From an uncultured Dorea sp. (lineage in GTDB: Bacteria; Bacillota; Clostridia; Lachnospirales; Lachnospiraceae), in contig CAJTVY010000006.1 in the NCBI GenBank assembly GCA_910579925.1, positions 48,257 to 112,256 of the forward strand: a stretch of 64,000 nucleotides of DNA, given 5' to 3'. Within the stretch, counting starts at the first letter, position 1. Each line of letters starts with the position of its first letter. The notes beneath the pieces were generated by a model, which had not been told where the DNA came from, searched no databases, and saw only the letters and a program-made list of their open reading frames with translations. This document shows positions 8,752 through 17,255 of the stretch, one piece after another. The translations under genes and the position numbers were made by a program.

Positions 8752-9612
8752 ATGAAACCAATTAAAGAAGGAAAAGTACGCGAGATTTACGACAACGGCG
8801 ACAGTCTCATCATGGTTGCCACTGACCGTATCAGTTGTTTTGACGTCATTCTGAAAAATGACGTGACAAAGAAAGGCACCGTCCTGACTCAGATGTCAAA
8901 GTTCTGGTTTGACATGACAAAGGATATCCTCCCTAACCACATGATTTCCACGAATGTGAAGGATATGCCGGAATTCTTCCAGACTCCCCGGTTTAACGGG
9001 AACAGTATGATGTGCCGGAAACTTGAGATGCTTCCCATCGAGTGCATCGTCCGGGGCTACATCACAGGAAGCGGCTGGGCCAGCTATCAGAAAGACGGTA
9101 CGGTCTGCGGGATCCGGCTGCCAGAAGGACTGAAGGAATCCGACAGACTTCCAGAGCCGATCTATACGCCGTCCACCAAAGCCGAGATCGGTGACCACGA
9201 TGAAAACATATCCTACGAGCAGAGTATTGCACACCTGGAAAAACATTTCCCGGGAAAAGGTGAGGAATATGCGGCAAAGCTTCGCGACTGCACCCTTGCC
9301 CTCTACAAAAAATGTGCGGATTACGCATTGAAGCGCGGCATTATCATCGCAGATACCAAGTTCGAGTTCGGCCTGGACGAAAACGGGGAACTTGTTATCG
9401 GTGACGAGATGCTCACACCGGACAGTTCCCGTTTCTGGCCTGCCGACGGATATGAGCCGGGACACGGCCAGCCCTCTTTTGACAAACAGTTTGCCCGTGA
9501 CTGGCTGAAAGCGAACCCAGACAATGACTGGACACTGCCAGAGGATATTGTAGAGAAGACCATTCAGAAATATCTGCAGGGCTATGAGATGCTCACCGGA
9601 AAAACTTTATAG
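8752..9612 (+). CDS. purC: Phosphoribosylaminoimidazole-succinocarboxamide synthase (SAICAR synthetase)
   Basis: Purine biosynthesis: ATP-dependent ligation of aspartate to CAIR, giving SAICAR. Seen: the opening KEGKVREIYD (nucleotide-binding loop), CIVRGYITGSGWASYQKDGT, and the C-terminal signature IIADTKFEFG followed by DEMLTPDSSRFW. 286 residues matches the long single-domain form. The gene stands alone here, away from a purine operon, with its own strong terminator just downstream. A GAAAGGAA ribosome-binding site precedes the ATG. No purine riboswitch fold could be recognised in the 111-base upstream gap, though A/T-rich promoter-like sequence is present. Confidence 0.96.
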   Translation: MKPIKEGKVREIYDNGDSLIMVATDRISCFDVILKNDVTKKGTVLTQMSKFWFDMTKDILPNHMISTNVKDMPEFFQTPRFNGNSMMCRKLEMLPIECIVRGYITGSGWASYQKDGTVCGIRLPEGLKESDRLPEPIYTPSTKAEIGDHDENISYEQSIAHLEKHFPGKGEEYAAKLRDCTLALYKKCADYALKRGIIIADTKFEFGLDENGELVIGDEMLTPDSSRFWPADGYEPGHGQPSFDKQFARDWLKANPDNDWTLPEDIVEKTIQKYLQGYEMLTGKTL

Positions 9613-9619
9613 ATTCATA

Positions 9620-9672
9620 CAGGCTGACGGCCCTGCATTATTCTATGCAGTGGCCGTCAGCCTGTTATTTTT
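9620..9672 (+). terminator. Rho-independent terminator after purC
   Basis: Perfect 13-base arms (CAGGCTGACGGCC at 9620-9632 and its complement at 9652-9664) enclose a second inner stem (CTGCAT...ATGCAG) and are followed by a T-rich run. Confidence 0.9.
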
Positions 9673-9695
9673 TGTATCACACTAGTGTGACAACA

Positions 9696-10967
9696 CTAGT
9701 CGGAACCTTTGGTAAGAGTCACTTCCACGTCTCTGCTTTTGTATTCCCCATTGCTGGCAGGAATCGAGATCGTCACTGTCACCGTCTCCCCGGCTCTGTA
9801 ATACTGAAGCTGCTCCATAAGCGTGCTGGTATTATTAATCGTCGTTCCGTTCAGAGCAGTGATAACAGATCCTTTAGTAAGCCCTGCCCGATCAGCTCCG
9901 CCGCCTCTTACCACGTCTGTGATATACACGCCTACCGGCATATGATACATCTGGGAAGTCTCCTGAGTGACGTCAACCGGCTCAGAAACCCCAAGATAAC
10001 CCCTCTCTTCGTCCGCAACCTTTGTCCTGGTTTCCCGGTTCATCAGCCCTTCAATAGTATCCCTTGCTTCCGAAACCGGAATCGCATAACCGATTCCTTC
10101 TACCGCCTCATAGGCAGCCTTCGCCGTATTAATGCCAATAACCTCGCCCTTTGCATTCAGAAGCGCTCCGCCGCTGTTTCCCGGATTAATGGCAGCGTCC
10201 GTCTGGATCAGATTGCTGTCGAATCCTTCAATCCGTCTTTCCGTTGCAGAAATGATTCCTCTGGTAACAGACTGTCCGTAACCGAGGGCATTTCCGATGG
10301 CGATCGCTTCCTCCCCTACCTGGATCTCGTCTGAATCCCCAAGGGTGGCCACCGCAATCTTTTCCCTGGTGCTGGATTTGATGTTGTTAAGTTCTACCGC
10401 CACAACCGCCAGATCCCTGCTGGCGTCCGTTCCCTTAATGTTGGCCTCCACGCTCTCTTCATCAATAAAGGAAACCGTCAGCGTATCGCTTCCTTCCACC
10501 ACATGATTATTGGTTACCACCAGAAGTTCCGTATCATTCTGTCCGATAATGATACCGGAGCCTGCGCTCTGGCTCTCTCTCTCCTGGATTCCTCCGAAGA
10601 AACTCTGCACCTGCTGAACGCTCATGTTGGTAATAGAGACTACGGACGGCATTGCATTTTCCGCAATATCCGCAACGTCTGACTTCGTGGAACCACCGGA
10701 AGAAGTGGTCAGTTTCGCACTGCCGATATTGTCTGTTTTCTCGGTTTTCTCTGCGCTCTCTTTTGCGGTCTTTGTATTCAGGAATTTTCCTGCCACGATA
10801 TTACTGGTCTGGAACGCCGCACTTGCCGTCACTCCGAACACCAGACCGAGGCACACGGTCTTCACCCACTTGGGAGCTCCTTTCTTCTTGTGAGGCGGTC
10901 TGTACTCTGAATGATTCTGCTGATTAGAATCCTGTCCCGGTGTGTAATAATTATATTGGTGATCCAT
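9696..10967 (-). CDS. HtrA/DegP-family membrane-anchored serine protease
   Basis: Extracytoplasmic quality-control protease and chaperone. Seen in order: a charged cytoplasmic N-terminus rich in Asn, Gln and Tyr, one membrane helix at about residues 35-60, trypsin-like domain with the triad His (VTNNHVVEG), Asp (SRDLAVVAV) and Ser (NPGNSGGALL), then one PDZ domain near the C-terminus (VGVYITDVVRGGGADRAG). 423 residues is typical of Gram-positive HtrA. An AGGGGAT lies before the ATG. It is a single-gene unit between the purC terminator and a 167-base gap leading to the AlaX gene. Stress control by a two-component system is common for htrA, but no site was identified here. Confidence 0.93.
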   Translation of the reverse strand: MDHQYNYYTPGQDSNQQNHSEYRPPHKKKGAPKWVKTVCLGLVFGVTASAAFQTSNIVAGKFLNTKTAKESAEKTEKTDNIGSAKLTTSSGGSTKSDVADIAENAMPSVVSITNMSVQQVQSFFGGIQERESQSAGSGIIIGQNDTELLVVTNNHVVEGSDTLTVSFIDEESVEANIKGTDASRDLAVVAVELNNIKSSTREKIAVATLGDSDEIQVGEEAIAIGNALGYGQSVTRGIISATERRIEGFDSNLIQTDAAINPGNSGGALLNAKGEVIGINTAKAAYEAVEGIGYAIPVSEARDTIEGLMNRETRTKVADEERGYLGVSEPVDVTQETSQMYHMPVGVYITDVVRGGGADRAGLTKGSVITALNGTTINNTSTLMEQLQYYRAGETVTVTISIPASNGEYKSRDVEVTLTKGSD

Positions 10968-11086
10968 ACTGTTATCCCCTTTCCTCTGGTTCGTTTTCTT
11001 TCTATCTTTTTCTTTGTTTCTGTTTAGTAGTTTACTGTTAAATTGTGTTTAAACTGTGACAGAACCGTGATAAAATTTTTAATTCC

Positions 11087-11130
11087 CAAAAAGGAAGCTG
11101 CTGCAAAATATCATATCATTTTGCAGCAGC
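11087..11130 (-). terminator. Terminator after the argS-alaX unit
   Basis: Arms of 13 bases (11097-11109 and 11118-11130) form a GC-rich hairpin; a TTTTT run follows on the minus strand after four bases. Confidence 0.75.
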
Positions 11131-11134
11131 CTGA

Positions 11135-12283
11135 TTACATTCTCAATTTTGCCCGGATCGCCTCTTCATTTCCACATAAGGATCCCTGCACCATCTCCGG
11201 TTTGCCGCCGCCTCTGCCATCAAACGCAGCGTTCAGCCTCTTACAAAGCGGGCGTACGTCCATTTCCCTGCTTCCGATCACATACCGGAATCCTTGGTCT
11301 TCGTTTCCTGCGAAAACAGCGCAGACCCTGGCGCCCTTATTCAGTAACAGATTCATCAGTTCCCTCGGCCCGTTCCCGGACAGACCGGAATCAAACACGG
11401 AAACCACCTCTTCCTCCACAGGAATCTCGGCGGCCCGATATGACAACATTTTCTGCTGCAGAGAGGCAATCTTCCCTTTGAGACTTCCTGCCTCTTCTTT
11501 CAGATGTGCTACTGCATCTGCAATTTCATCTTCTTTTGCACTTAAAAGAGAGGAAATCGCCTTGGCGCTCTCATCCTTTCTGTCATAATCTGCCAATGCC
11601 CGGAAACCACAGAGCATCGTGATGCGTTCTCCGCCTTTGTAGTTGATCATATGCACCAGCTTAATCAGACCGATCTCTCCTGTTGATCCAAGGTGCGGCG
11701 CACAGCAGGCGCAGACGTCGTATCCTGGAATCGTAATGATCCGCACCTGCCCCTCGATCTCGATCTTGCTCCGGTACTCCATAGAAGCCAGTTCTTCTCT
11801 GGAAGGATAAGCGATACCCACCTTCAGATTCTCAAATACAGCACGGTTTGCCGCAAGTTCGATCTTTTTTAACTCTTCTCTGGTTATGGGGCCGTTAAAA
11901 TCCATGGTACAGTAATCCCCGCCCAGATGGAAGCCTACGTTATCGTATCCGAACCGGCGGTGGACAAGCCCGGATATGATATGCTCTCCCGTATGCTGCT
12001 GCATCCGGTCGAAACGGATCTCCCAGTTCAGCCGCCCTTTCACGACAGCCCCCTTCTCAAATGGCCCGGTCGCCACATGATAGATGATCCCGTCTTTTTC
12101 CCGGGTATCTATAACTTCTGCCGTATCAATCCAGCCAACATCTCCGTACTGGCCTCCCCCTTCCGGGAAAAATGCCGTCTGATCCAGGACCACCCGGTAT
12201 CTTTCACCATCCTTTTCACAGGAAACAACCTTTGCCTCGAACTCTTTCCTGTAACCGTCCCGATAGAATAATTTCTCCGTCAT
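11135..12283 (-). CDS. AlaX-type alanyl-tRNA editing protein with DHHA1 domain
   Basis: Freestanding editing enzyme related to alanyl-tRNA synthetase; hydrolyses Ser-tRNA(Ala) (and possibly Gly-tRNA(Ala)). Seen: opening LDQTAFFPEGGGQ, the zinc-site pair in QQHTGEHIISG and the second metal motif CACCAPHLGSTGEIG, then a coiled-coil stretch (about residues 260-300) and a C-terminal DHHA1-like domain with GRGGGKPEMVQG. This is the long AlaX-L layout. The start at 12283 was taken over an upstream in-frame ATG because of the family's usual MTEKLFYRDG-like opening and its 4-base distance from the argS stop. Co-transcription with argS groups two tRNA-charging functions. Confidence 0.9.
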   Translation of the reverse strand: MTEKLFYRDGYRKEFEAKVVSCEKDGERYRVVLDQTAFFPEGGGQYGDVGWIDTAEVIDTREKDGIIYHVATGPFEKGAVVKGRLNWEIRFDRMQQHTGEHIISGLVHRRFGYDNVGFHLGGDYCTMDFNGPITREELKKIELAANRAVFENLKVGIAYPSREELASMEYRSKIEIEGQVRIITIPGYDVCACCAPHLGSTGEIGLIKLVHMINYKGGERITMLCGFRALADYDRKDESAKAISSLLSAKEDEIADAVAHLKEEAGSLKGKIASLQQKMLSYRAAEIPVEEEVVSVFDSGLSGNGPRELMNLLLNKGARVCAVFAGNEDQGFRYVIGSREMDVRPLCKRLNAAFDGRGGGKPEMVQGSLCGNEEAIRAKLRM

Positions 12284-12287
12284 CTTT

Positions 12288-14054
12288 CTACATCCTCTCC
12301 GGCGCTTCAAAACCAAGCACGTCAATACAGGAATTCAGCACACGTTTCGTAAGAAGAAGCAGGGCGATATATCCCTTCTGCTTCGTCTCGTCTTCCTCTG
12401 CAAGAATCTTCGTCTCATGATAGAAACGATTGAATGCATTGGAAAGGTCATAGATATACGCACAGATCTTATGAAGGGCCAGTTCTTCAAATGCCGTCTC
12501 CATCACGTCATTATATTTCAGAACTTCCAGCATCAATGCTTTTTCGTTGTCGTCATGGGCAGGCTCTGTCTTCAGTCCCTCGAGCGCGCACCCTCCCGCC
12601 TCATATTTACTTAAGATCGACTTGATCCGCACAATGGTATAGAGGATGTACGGACCTGTATTTCCTTCAAAAGAAGTAAAACGGTCCACGTCAAACACAT
12701 AATCCTTAAATGCCTGGTTGGACAAATCTCCATACTTAATGGCCGACATCCCTACGATCCTGGCCGTCTCTTCTGCCTCTTCTTCAGCAACCGTACGGTT
12801 TTCGGCTATTTTTTTACGCATCTCGTCCACAATCTCTGCAATCAGATTTTCCAGACGCATGACACCGCCTTCCCTGGTCTTGAAAGGCTTTCCATCCTTT
12901 CCGTTCATGGTGCCGAATCCTAAAAACGCAAGATCTGTCTTTTCCGGCACGATTCCGGTCTTCCTGGCCGCGCGGAATACCTGAAGGAAATGCAGATCCT
13001 GTCTCTTATCCGCCAGGTAGATGATCTGATCCGGGTCATAATCCTGCTCCCGCTGAATTAACGTCGCAAGGTCCGTCGTTCCATACAAAGAGGCGCCGTC
13101 TGATTTCTGGATCATACAGGGCGGAATCTCCTTGGTGTCCGTCTCTTCCTGTACGTCGATCACCAGCGCACCGTCGTCCATATGAGCATAACCCTCCCTC
13201 CGAAACCGCTCAATCATGTCCGGGATATACGCCTGTGCGTCTGACTCTCCTTTCCAGAGATCAAAATGTACATTCAGACTCTCATAATTCTTCTTAAGGT
13301 CTGCCACCGATACATTCATAATATGTCTCCACACAGCCCGGTATCCTGCGTGTCCGTTCTGAAGAAGCCTGGTTGCCTCAAGAGCTTCCCGCCGGTATTC
13401 CTCGTCTTCCTTTGCCCTGCCGCTTGCCGTTGGATAGATCTCCTCCAGTTCTCCTATGGTAAATGGAGCCTCGGCCGGGTACTCTCCTTCAAAATCTTCG
13501 TTAAAATACGGAAGTTCCGGCTTTCGTTCCTTAAGTTCTGTGATGATCAGTCCCATCTGGTATCCCCAGTCGCCCAGATGGACGTCGCCCAGTACGCGGT
13601 GTCCCATCTTCCTTGCCAGCCTTTTAATCCCTTCGCCGATGATTGCAGAGCGCAGATGCCCTACATGCAGGGGCTTCGCTACATTCGGCCCGCCGTAATC
13701 CACCACAACCATCCTGGGATTTTTGGCCCTGTCAAGACCCAGATTCTCATCATCACTCATCTGATTCAGATAATCCGTAACATATTCTTTCTTTAGCTTC
13801 AGATTAATAAATCCCGGATTCACTGCGCCCACTTCCTCGAAGCACTGGCTGCCGCCAAGCTTCTCTACCACGTCGTTTGCAATCATGATCGGCGCCTTCT
13901 GATACTTCCTGGCCCCTGCCATTGCGCCATTACACTGATATTCGCACAGATCCGGGCGGTTGGACAGGGTTACCTTTGCATAATCCTTATCATAACCTGC
14001 TGCCTGAAATGCAGCCGCAAGCTCTTCGGCAATAAGATCTATGATTTTTCTCAT
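12288..14054 (-). CDS. argS: Arginyl-tRNA synthetase
   Basis: Charges tRNA(Arg). Seen: N-terminal Add-1 domain (about residues 1-100), the class I HIGH equivalent in KPLHVGHLRSAIIG, the RxxD-type core, the KMSK-region variant typical of ArgRS (MNGKDGKPFKTREGG) and the C-terminal anticodon-binding helical domain (DVDRFTSFEGNTGPYILY). 588 residues from the ATG at 14054, which has a strong GAAGGAGGAGAG ahead of it; the longer frame upstream has no such site. Leads an operon with alaX four bases on. A terminator for the preceding gene lies between; no T-box could be seen in front. Confidence 0.96.
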   Translation of the reverse strand: MRKIIDLIAEELAAAFQAAGYDKDYAKVTLSNRPDLCEYQCNGAMAGARKYQKAPIMIANDVVEKLGGSQCFEEVGAVNPGFINLKLKKEYVTDYLNQMSDDENLGLDRAKNPRMVVVDYGGPNVAKPLHVGHLRSAIIGEGIKRLARKMGHRVLGDVHLGDWGYQMGLIITELKERKPELPYFNEDFEGEYPAEAPFTIGELEEIYPTASGRAKEDEEYRREALEATRLLQNGHAGYRAVWRHIMNVSVADLKKNYESLNVHFDLWKGESDAQAYIPDMIERFRREGYAHMDDGALVIDVQEETDTKEIPPCMIQKSDGASLYGTTDLATLIQREQDYDPDQIIYLADKRQDLHFLQVFRAARKTGIVPEKTDLAFLGFGTMNGKDGKPFKTREGGVMRLENLIAEIVDEMRKKIAENRTVAEEEAEETARIVGMSAIKYGDLSNQAFKDYVFDVDRFTSFEGNTGPYILYTIVRIKSILSKYEAGGCALEGLKTEPAHDDNEKALMLEVLKYNDVMETAFEELALHKICAYIYDLSNAFNRFYHETKILAEEDETKQKGYIALLLLTKRVLNSCIDVLGFEAPERM

Positions 14055-14077
14055 CTTCTCTCCTCCTTCTTGGTAAC

Positions 14078-14114
14078 AAAAAAAGCCAGATCTCTGCAAC
14101 CCACAGGGATCTGA
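14078..14114 (-). terminator. Terminator between the membrane-anchored protein gene and argS
   Basis: Hairpin with arms CAGATC (14087-14092) and GATCTG (14108-14113), extended inside by further pairing, followed on the minus strand by a run of seven T (14078-14084). Confidence 0.75.
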
Positions 14115-14157
14115 CCCCATTCATCATTCTTTGGTATGGCAATGAAGTCCGATAAAA

Positions 14158-14784
14158 TTATGCTTGTGCATTCTTGTAAGCATTCTCCAGATCTGTCAAT
14201 GCCTCCTGAAGCAAAGCATCCGACCTGACCGCTGCCTGATATGCGTCCTGGGTCTCTGACATGAGAGCCTGTACATCCTCATGCGCCGCAATCTTCTGAA
14301 TATGGGACTTCACTTTCTCGTCCTCCACCGAGGCGCTGACCCGATAACCATTCTCCTCGTCTTTCACAATATACAAGGTACTTAATCCGGGAACCCTGGT
14401 GTAGACATCCTTAATCTTCATATCATATCTGGCAAAGGCCACATATGTACCCAGATATTTTCCTTCTTTGGTATAGATACAGAGGTCGTCATACGACTCG
14501 ACAAAGCCTGTCTCCTCTTCCTGCTGACTATAATAATCTTTCACTGCAGCAGTAATCTCCGGATATTCCTCCATTCTCAACGGATTCAGTTCTGCAAATC
14601 TGCTTCTGTAATTTTCCGTATACAAATTACCAGGAATTGTCTTTTGTGCTTTCTGGACTTTCGCTTTTGTAAGACCCGAGCCGGCCGCCCCCACTGCCGC
14701 TGCCGAAATAACCAGGAATAACAGTATCACCATCTTCCTGTACTTCCTGCGGCTTCTGGATGGCGCCTTTTCCCTTTCTTCCAT
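14158..14784 (-). CDS. Membrane-anchored extracytoplasmic protein of unknown function
   Basis: No family recognised. Seen: 208 residues; a Lys/Arg-rich cytoplasmic start (PSRSRRKYRK), one membrane helix at about 18-37 (MVILLFLVISAAAVGAAGSG) and an extracytoplasmic alpha/beta part of about 165 residues. The layout with YDDLCIYTKEGKYLGTYVAFARYDMKIKDVYTRVPG resembles NTF2-like or cystatin-like envelope domains common in Lachnospiraceae, but this is only an impression. The start at 14784 was chosen for a GGAGGTGG eight bases upstream. It lies 33 bases behind tRNA-Arg and has its own terminator, so it may be read through from the tRNA promoter. Confidence 0.7.
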   Translation of the reverse strand: MEEREKAPSRSRRKYRKMVILLFLVISAAAVGAAGSGLTKAKVQKAQKTIPGNLYTENYRSRFAELNPLRMEEYPEITAAVKDYYSQQEEETGFVESYDDLCIYTKEGKYLGTYVAFARYDMKIKDVYTRVPGLSTLYIVKDEENGYRVSASVEDEKVKSHIQKIAAHEDVQALMSETQDAYQAAVRSDALLQEALTDLENAYKNAQA

Positions 14785-14816
14785 AAAGGCCACCTCCATC
14801 TGCACCTAAAAAAATA

Positions 14817-14888
14817 CACACCCGGGCGGATTCGAACCGCCGCTCCCGCCTCCGGAGGGCGGTGCTCTATCCCCTGAGCTACGGGTGC
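14817..14888 (-). tRNA. tRNA-Arg (anticodon CCG)
   Basis: Full cloverleaf on the minus strand: acceptor GCACCCG paired with CGGGTGT (G-U at the first pair), D arm GCTC..GAGC, anticodon stem CCGCC/GGCGG enclosing loop CTCCGGA with anticodon CCG, T arm with GTTCGAATC. CCA is not encoded. A T-rich run follows. Confidence 0.95.
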
Positions 14889-15008
14889 ATAATCATATGA
14901 AATTGCAAAAATTATATTACCACATTTATCCGAAAAAGTAAAGGAAATGATGACAACATTTCTTACATTTCCTCTACTTTTTTCGTCACGGGTTTTTTCA
15001 GGCTATTT

Positions 15009-15908
15009 TCAGCAGTTAAGACGCCTCTTCTGGCAGTCGTAATAATACGCATGATCGGAAAGACGCTCTTCTGCGTCAACCTGCGTCTCGTTCACATCCT
15101 CTACCAGAAGATCCAGCTCCTTCCTCCCGGGGACAACGCTTTCCGGCACAATAATCACCTCATGAATACTGCTTGGCAGTACATAATAGTTCTCCTCCAG
15201 ATAGGCTCCAATCCCTTCAAGCTGGTTCTCATACAGAATTGCGGCAGCTCCGTAGCTACGGATCCTATTGCTTAACACATACATAAATTCTTTGCCGTCG
15301 TCTTCTCCATCTCCACTGCCCTCCTCTTCCTGAAAGGCTGACAGTTCTTCCATCAGCGCGCTCATAGTTCTGAATTCATAGGGAAGCAGCCTTCTGGTAT
15401 TCCTGTGAGCCTTAACTGCAACTTCTTTTGCCGTCACATTCCACATCTCCAGATGTTCATCCCGGATCATCAGTGACGCCATTCCATATGGATTCACTTC
15501 CAGCAGCACATAATAGATGACTGCCAGATCCAGATACTCTTCATAAGGCACCTCCTCAAGCAGATCTTTATTCGCCCTGCGGTTCACCAGATGATAGACG
15601 ATCTTATCCTTTATCTTCTGGTAATCCTTAAGGAATTCGCTTTCAAAGGAATGCCGGAAACGGACCTCTCCATACAGGTTCAGAATTTCTTTGGCAATAC
15701 GCTCTACAGAAATTCCGTTCTGGAATTTCCGGTAATATTCCTCCAGATAGATGGTAGGAAAGATATTGATTCCTTTCTCTGCAATCGTCAGGCCATGCCG
15801 TTTTGTTCCATTATTCTTTACCGCAGAATGGACGTATATCGAAAAATCTCCTGCTGTGCTCTCTTTCACCTTATCTTCTACTGCATGAATAAACTGAAAA
15901 TAAGTCAT
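15009..15908 (-). CDS. DUF5688-type protein
   Basis: Conserved protein of unknown function frequent in Lachnospiraceae and often present in many copies per genome. Seen: 299 residues, no membrane helices, opening MTYFQFIHAVEDKVKE, the conserved TIYLEEYYRKFQNG region near residue 55, and a C-terminal half with MSALMEELSA and SSIHEVIIVPES. The ending contains a stretch ADVNETQVDAEERLSDHAYY-like acidic helix. GGAGAG lies five bases before the ATG. The gene stands alone between tRNA-Arg and efp. Family name from remembered similarity; the molecular role is not known. Confidence 0.75.
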   Translation of the reverse strand: MTYFQFIHAVEDKVKESTAGDFSIYVHSAVKNNGTKRHGLTIAEKGINIFPTIYLEEYYRKFQNGISVERIAKEILNLYGEVRFRHSFESEFLKDYQKIKDKIVYHLVNRRANKDLLEEVPYEEYLDLAVIYYVLLEVNPYGMASLMIRDEHLEMWNVTAKEVAVKAHRNTRRLLPYEFRTMSALMEELSAFQEEEGSGDGEDDGKEFMYVLSNRIRSYGAAAILYENQLEGIGAYLEENYYVLPSSIHEVIIVPESVVPGRKELDLLVEDVNETQVDAEERLSDHAYYYDCQKRRLNC

Positions 15909-16013
15909 TACTCTCCTTTCATTTTAAAAAATATGAATCTTTTTATGGATACTGGCAGGAAGCCTGCCTCAGAAAAATAAGAAAATGATTGAAATATTAT
16001 GGTAAAATCATTA

Positions 16014-16045
16014 TAAAAAAGCCCTGCGCAAATTGCAAGGCTTTT
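16014..16045. terminator. Bidirectional hairpin terminator downstream of efp
   Basis: AAAAAAGCC..TGC and GCA..GGCTTTT form a hairpin around AAATT; T-runs exist on both strands, so it can end efp and shield the DUF5688 gene. Confidence 0.7.
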
Positions 16046-16102
16046 CGTATGACATATTTCTTCTTTATTCGACAACTTAAATCGAATTTATGCAGCGCAT
16101 AA

Positions 16103-16660
16103 TTACGCTCTGGAAAGATACTGGCCTGTACGGGTATCAATCTTAATCTTCTCCCCCTGCTCCACGAACAAAGGAACCATAACCTGGGCGCCGGTCTCAA
16201 CAATTGCAGGCTTCGTCGCACCTGTTGCAGTGTTTCCTTTCACGCCCGGCTCAGACTCTGTGATCAGAAGTTCCACCGTGAACGGCGGTTCGATTGCAAA
16301 CACCTTCCCCTGGTAAGACTTCATGGAAACCACTTCATTCTCTTTCACGAACTTCAAGGCATCTCCCACATCATCCGCTCCTACCGGTGTCTGTTCAAAA
16401 GTCTCCATATCCATAAAGTAGTACAGTCCGCCGTCATTATACAGGTACTGTACTTCCTTTCTCTCAATAAACGCCTTCTTCAGAACGTCCTTGGACGGGT
16501 TAAACGTACGTTCCACAACGCCGCCGTTAATCACGTCTTTTAACTTTGTACGGACAAACGCAGAACCCTTCCCCGGTTTTACATGTAAGAACTCCAGACA
16601 TTCATACACCTTCCCGTCAATCTCATAGGTCGTACCCTTCTCAATATAAGCATCTGCCAT
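16103..16660 (-). CDS. efp: Elongation factor P
   Basis: Rescues ribosomes stalled at polyproline by binding between P and E sites. Seen: KOW-like N-domain with the modification loop HVKPGKGSAFVR (Lys at the tip, about residue 32), then two OB domains ending TRTGQYLSRA. 185 residues from the ATG at 16660, which has AAGGAGGA upstream; the longer frame lacks this. A single-gene unit closed by a hairpin. No modification enzyme such as EpmA or YmfI is in the window. Confidence 0.97.
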   Translation of the reverse strand: MADAYIEKGTTYEIDGKVYECLEFLHVKPGKGSAFVRTKLKDVINGGVVERTFNPSKDVLKKAFIERKEVQYLYNDGGLYYFMDMETFEQTPVGADDVGDALKFVKENEVVSMKSYQGKVFAIEPPFTVELLITESEPGVKGNTATGATKPAIVETGAQVMVPLFVEQGEKIKIDTRTGQYLSRA

Positions 16661-16756
16661 TCTATCATTCCTCCTTAGCCATATGTCTTTTCTCATTCTA
16701 TAATAGATTCCGTCTTTTTTCAACCTTTTTTCTTCACAAACTTGCACATACCGGTA

Positions 16757-17254
16757 TTAACGAAGGCTTCTCTTATAAAAATGCAGTACAATCCTCTCCA
16801 GATACCGCTTAAACACGATCTGAATCTCTTCCTTTGGATGAATAGGTTTCACCAGAATATTGCCGATTCCAGCCCGCTTCGCCCCCCATACGTCCGTAAA
16901 AAGCTGGTCGCCGATAAACAGAGAGTTACTCCTGTCTGTTCCCATGATCTCCATGGCTTTCACATAGTTCTTCGTGGAAGGCTTATGGGCATTATAGATA
17001 TAATCCACCTGAATGTCTCTGTTAAACATCTTAACTCTTGGCTCTTGATTATTGGAGATCAGGCAGCACTGAAAACCAATGTTCTTCAAACGTTCAAACA
17101 ACGAAAGGGCCCTCTGGTCAGCCGGCGCTCCGTGAGGCACCAGCGTATTGTCAATATCAAAGATCAGCCCTCTGTAACCTTCTTCAAATAATTTTTCAAA
17201 ATCAATGACATATGTGGAAGCCACATATCTGTCGGGAAAAAACATATCAAACAT
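16757..17254 (-). CDS. yqeG: YqeG-family HAD-IIIA phosphatase
   Basis: HAD-superfamily phosphatase of 165 residues. Seen: nucleophile motif I FDIDNTLVPHG, motif II Ser/Asn in CLISNNQ, Lys in NAHKPSTKNY, and the motif IV acidic pair in FIGDQLFTDVWGAKRAG. In Firmicutes YqeG lies beside genes for shikimate pathway or ribosome assembly and is related to mitochondrial phosphatidylglycerophosphate phosphatase Gep4, so a lipid phosphatase role is possible but not shown here. It starts one base after the stop of the shikimate kinase fusion gene and is clearly co-transcribed with it. Confidence 0.88.
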   Translation of the reverse strand: MFDMFFPDRYVASTYVIDFEKLFEEGYRGLIFDIDNTLVPHGAPADQRALSLFERLKNIGFQCCLISNNQEPRVKMFNRDIQVDYIYNAHKPSTKNYVKAMEIMGTDRSNSLFIGDQLFTDVWGAKRAGIGNILVKPIHPKEEIQIVFKRYLERIVLHFYKRSLR

Positions 17255-17255
17255 T

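Noticed and set aside
12082..12420. Many plus-strand open frames opposite argS, groEL, guaB and other genes
   Set aside because: They lack ribosome-binding sites and recognisable motifs and are antisense to well-supported genes.
14055..14157. Possible T-box before argS
   Set aside because: The hairpin has a T-run but there is no T-box sequence; it is a plain terminator of the preceding gene.
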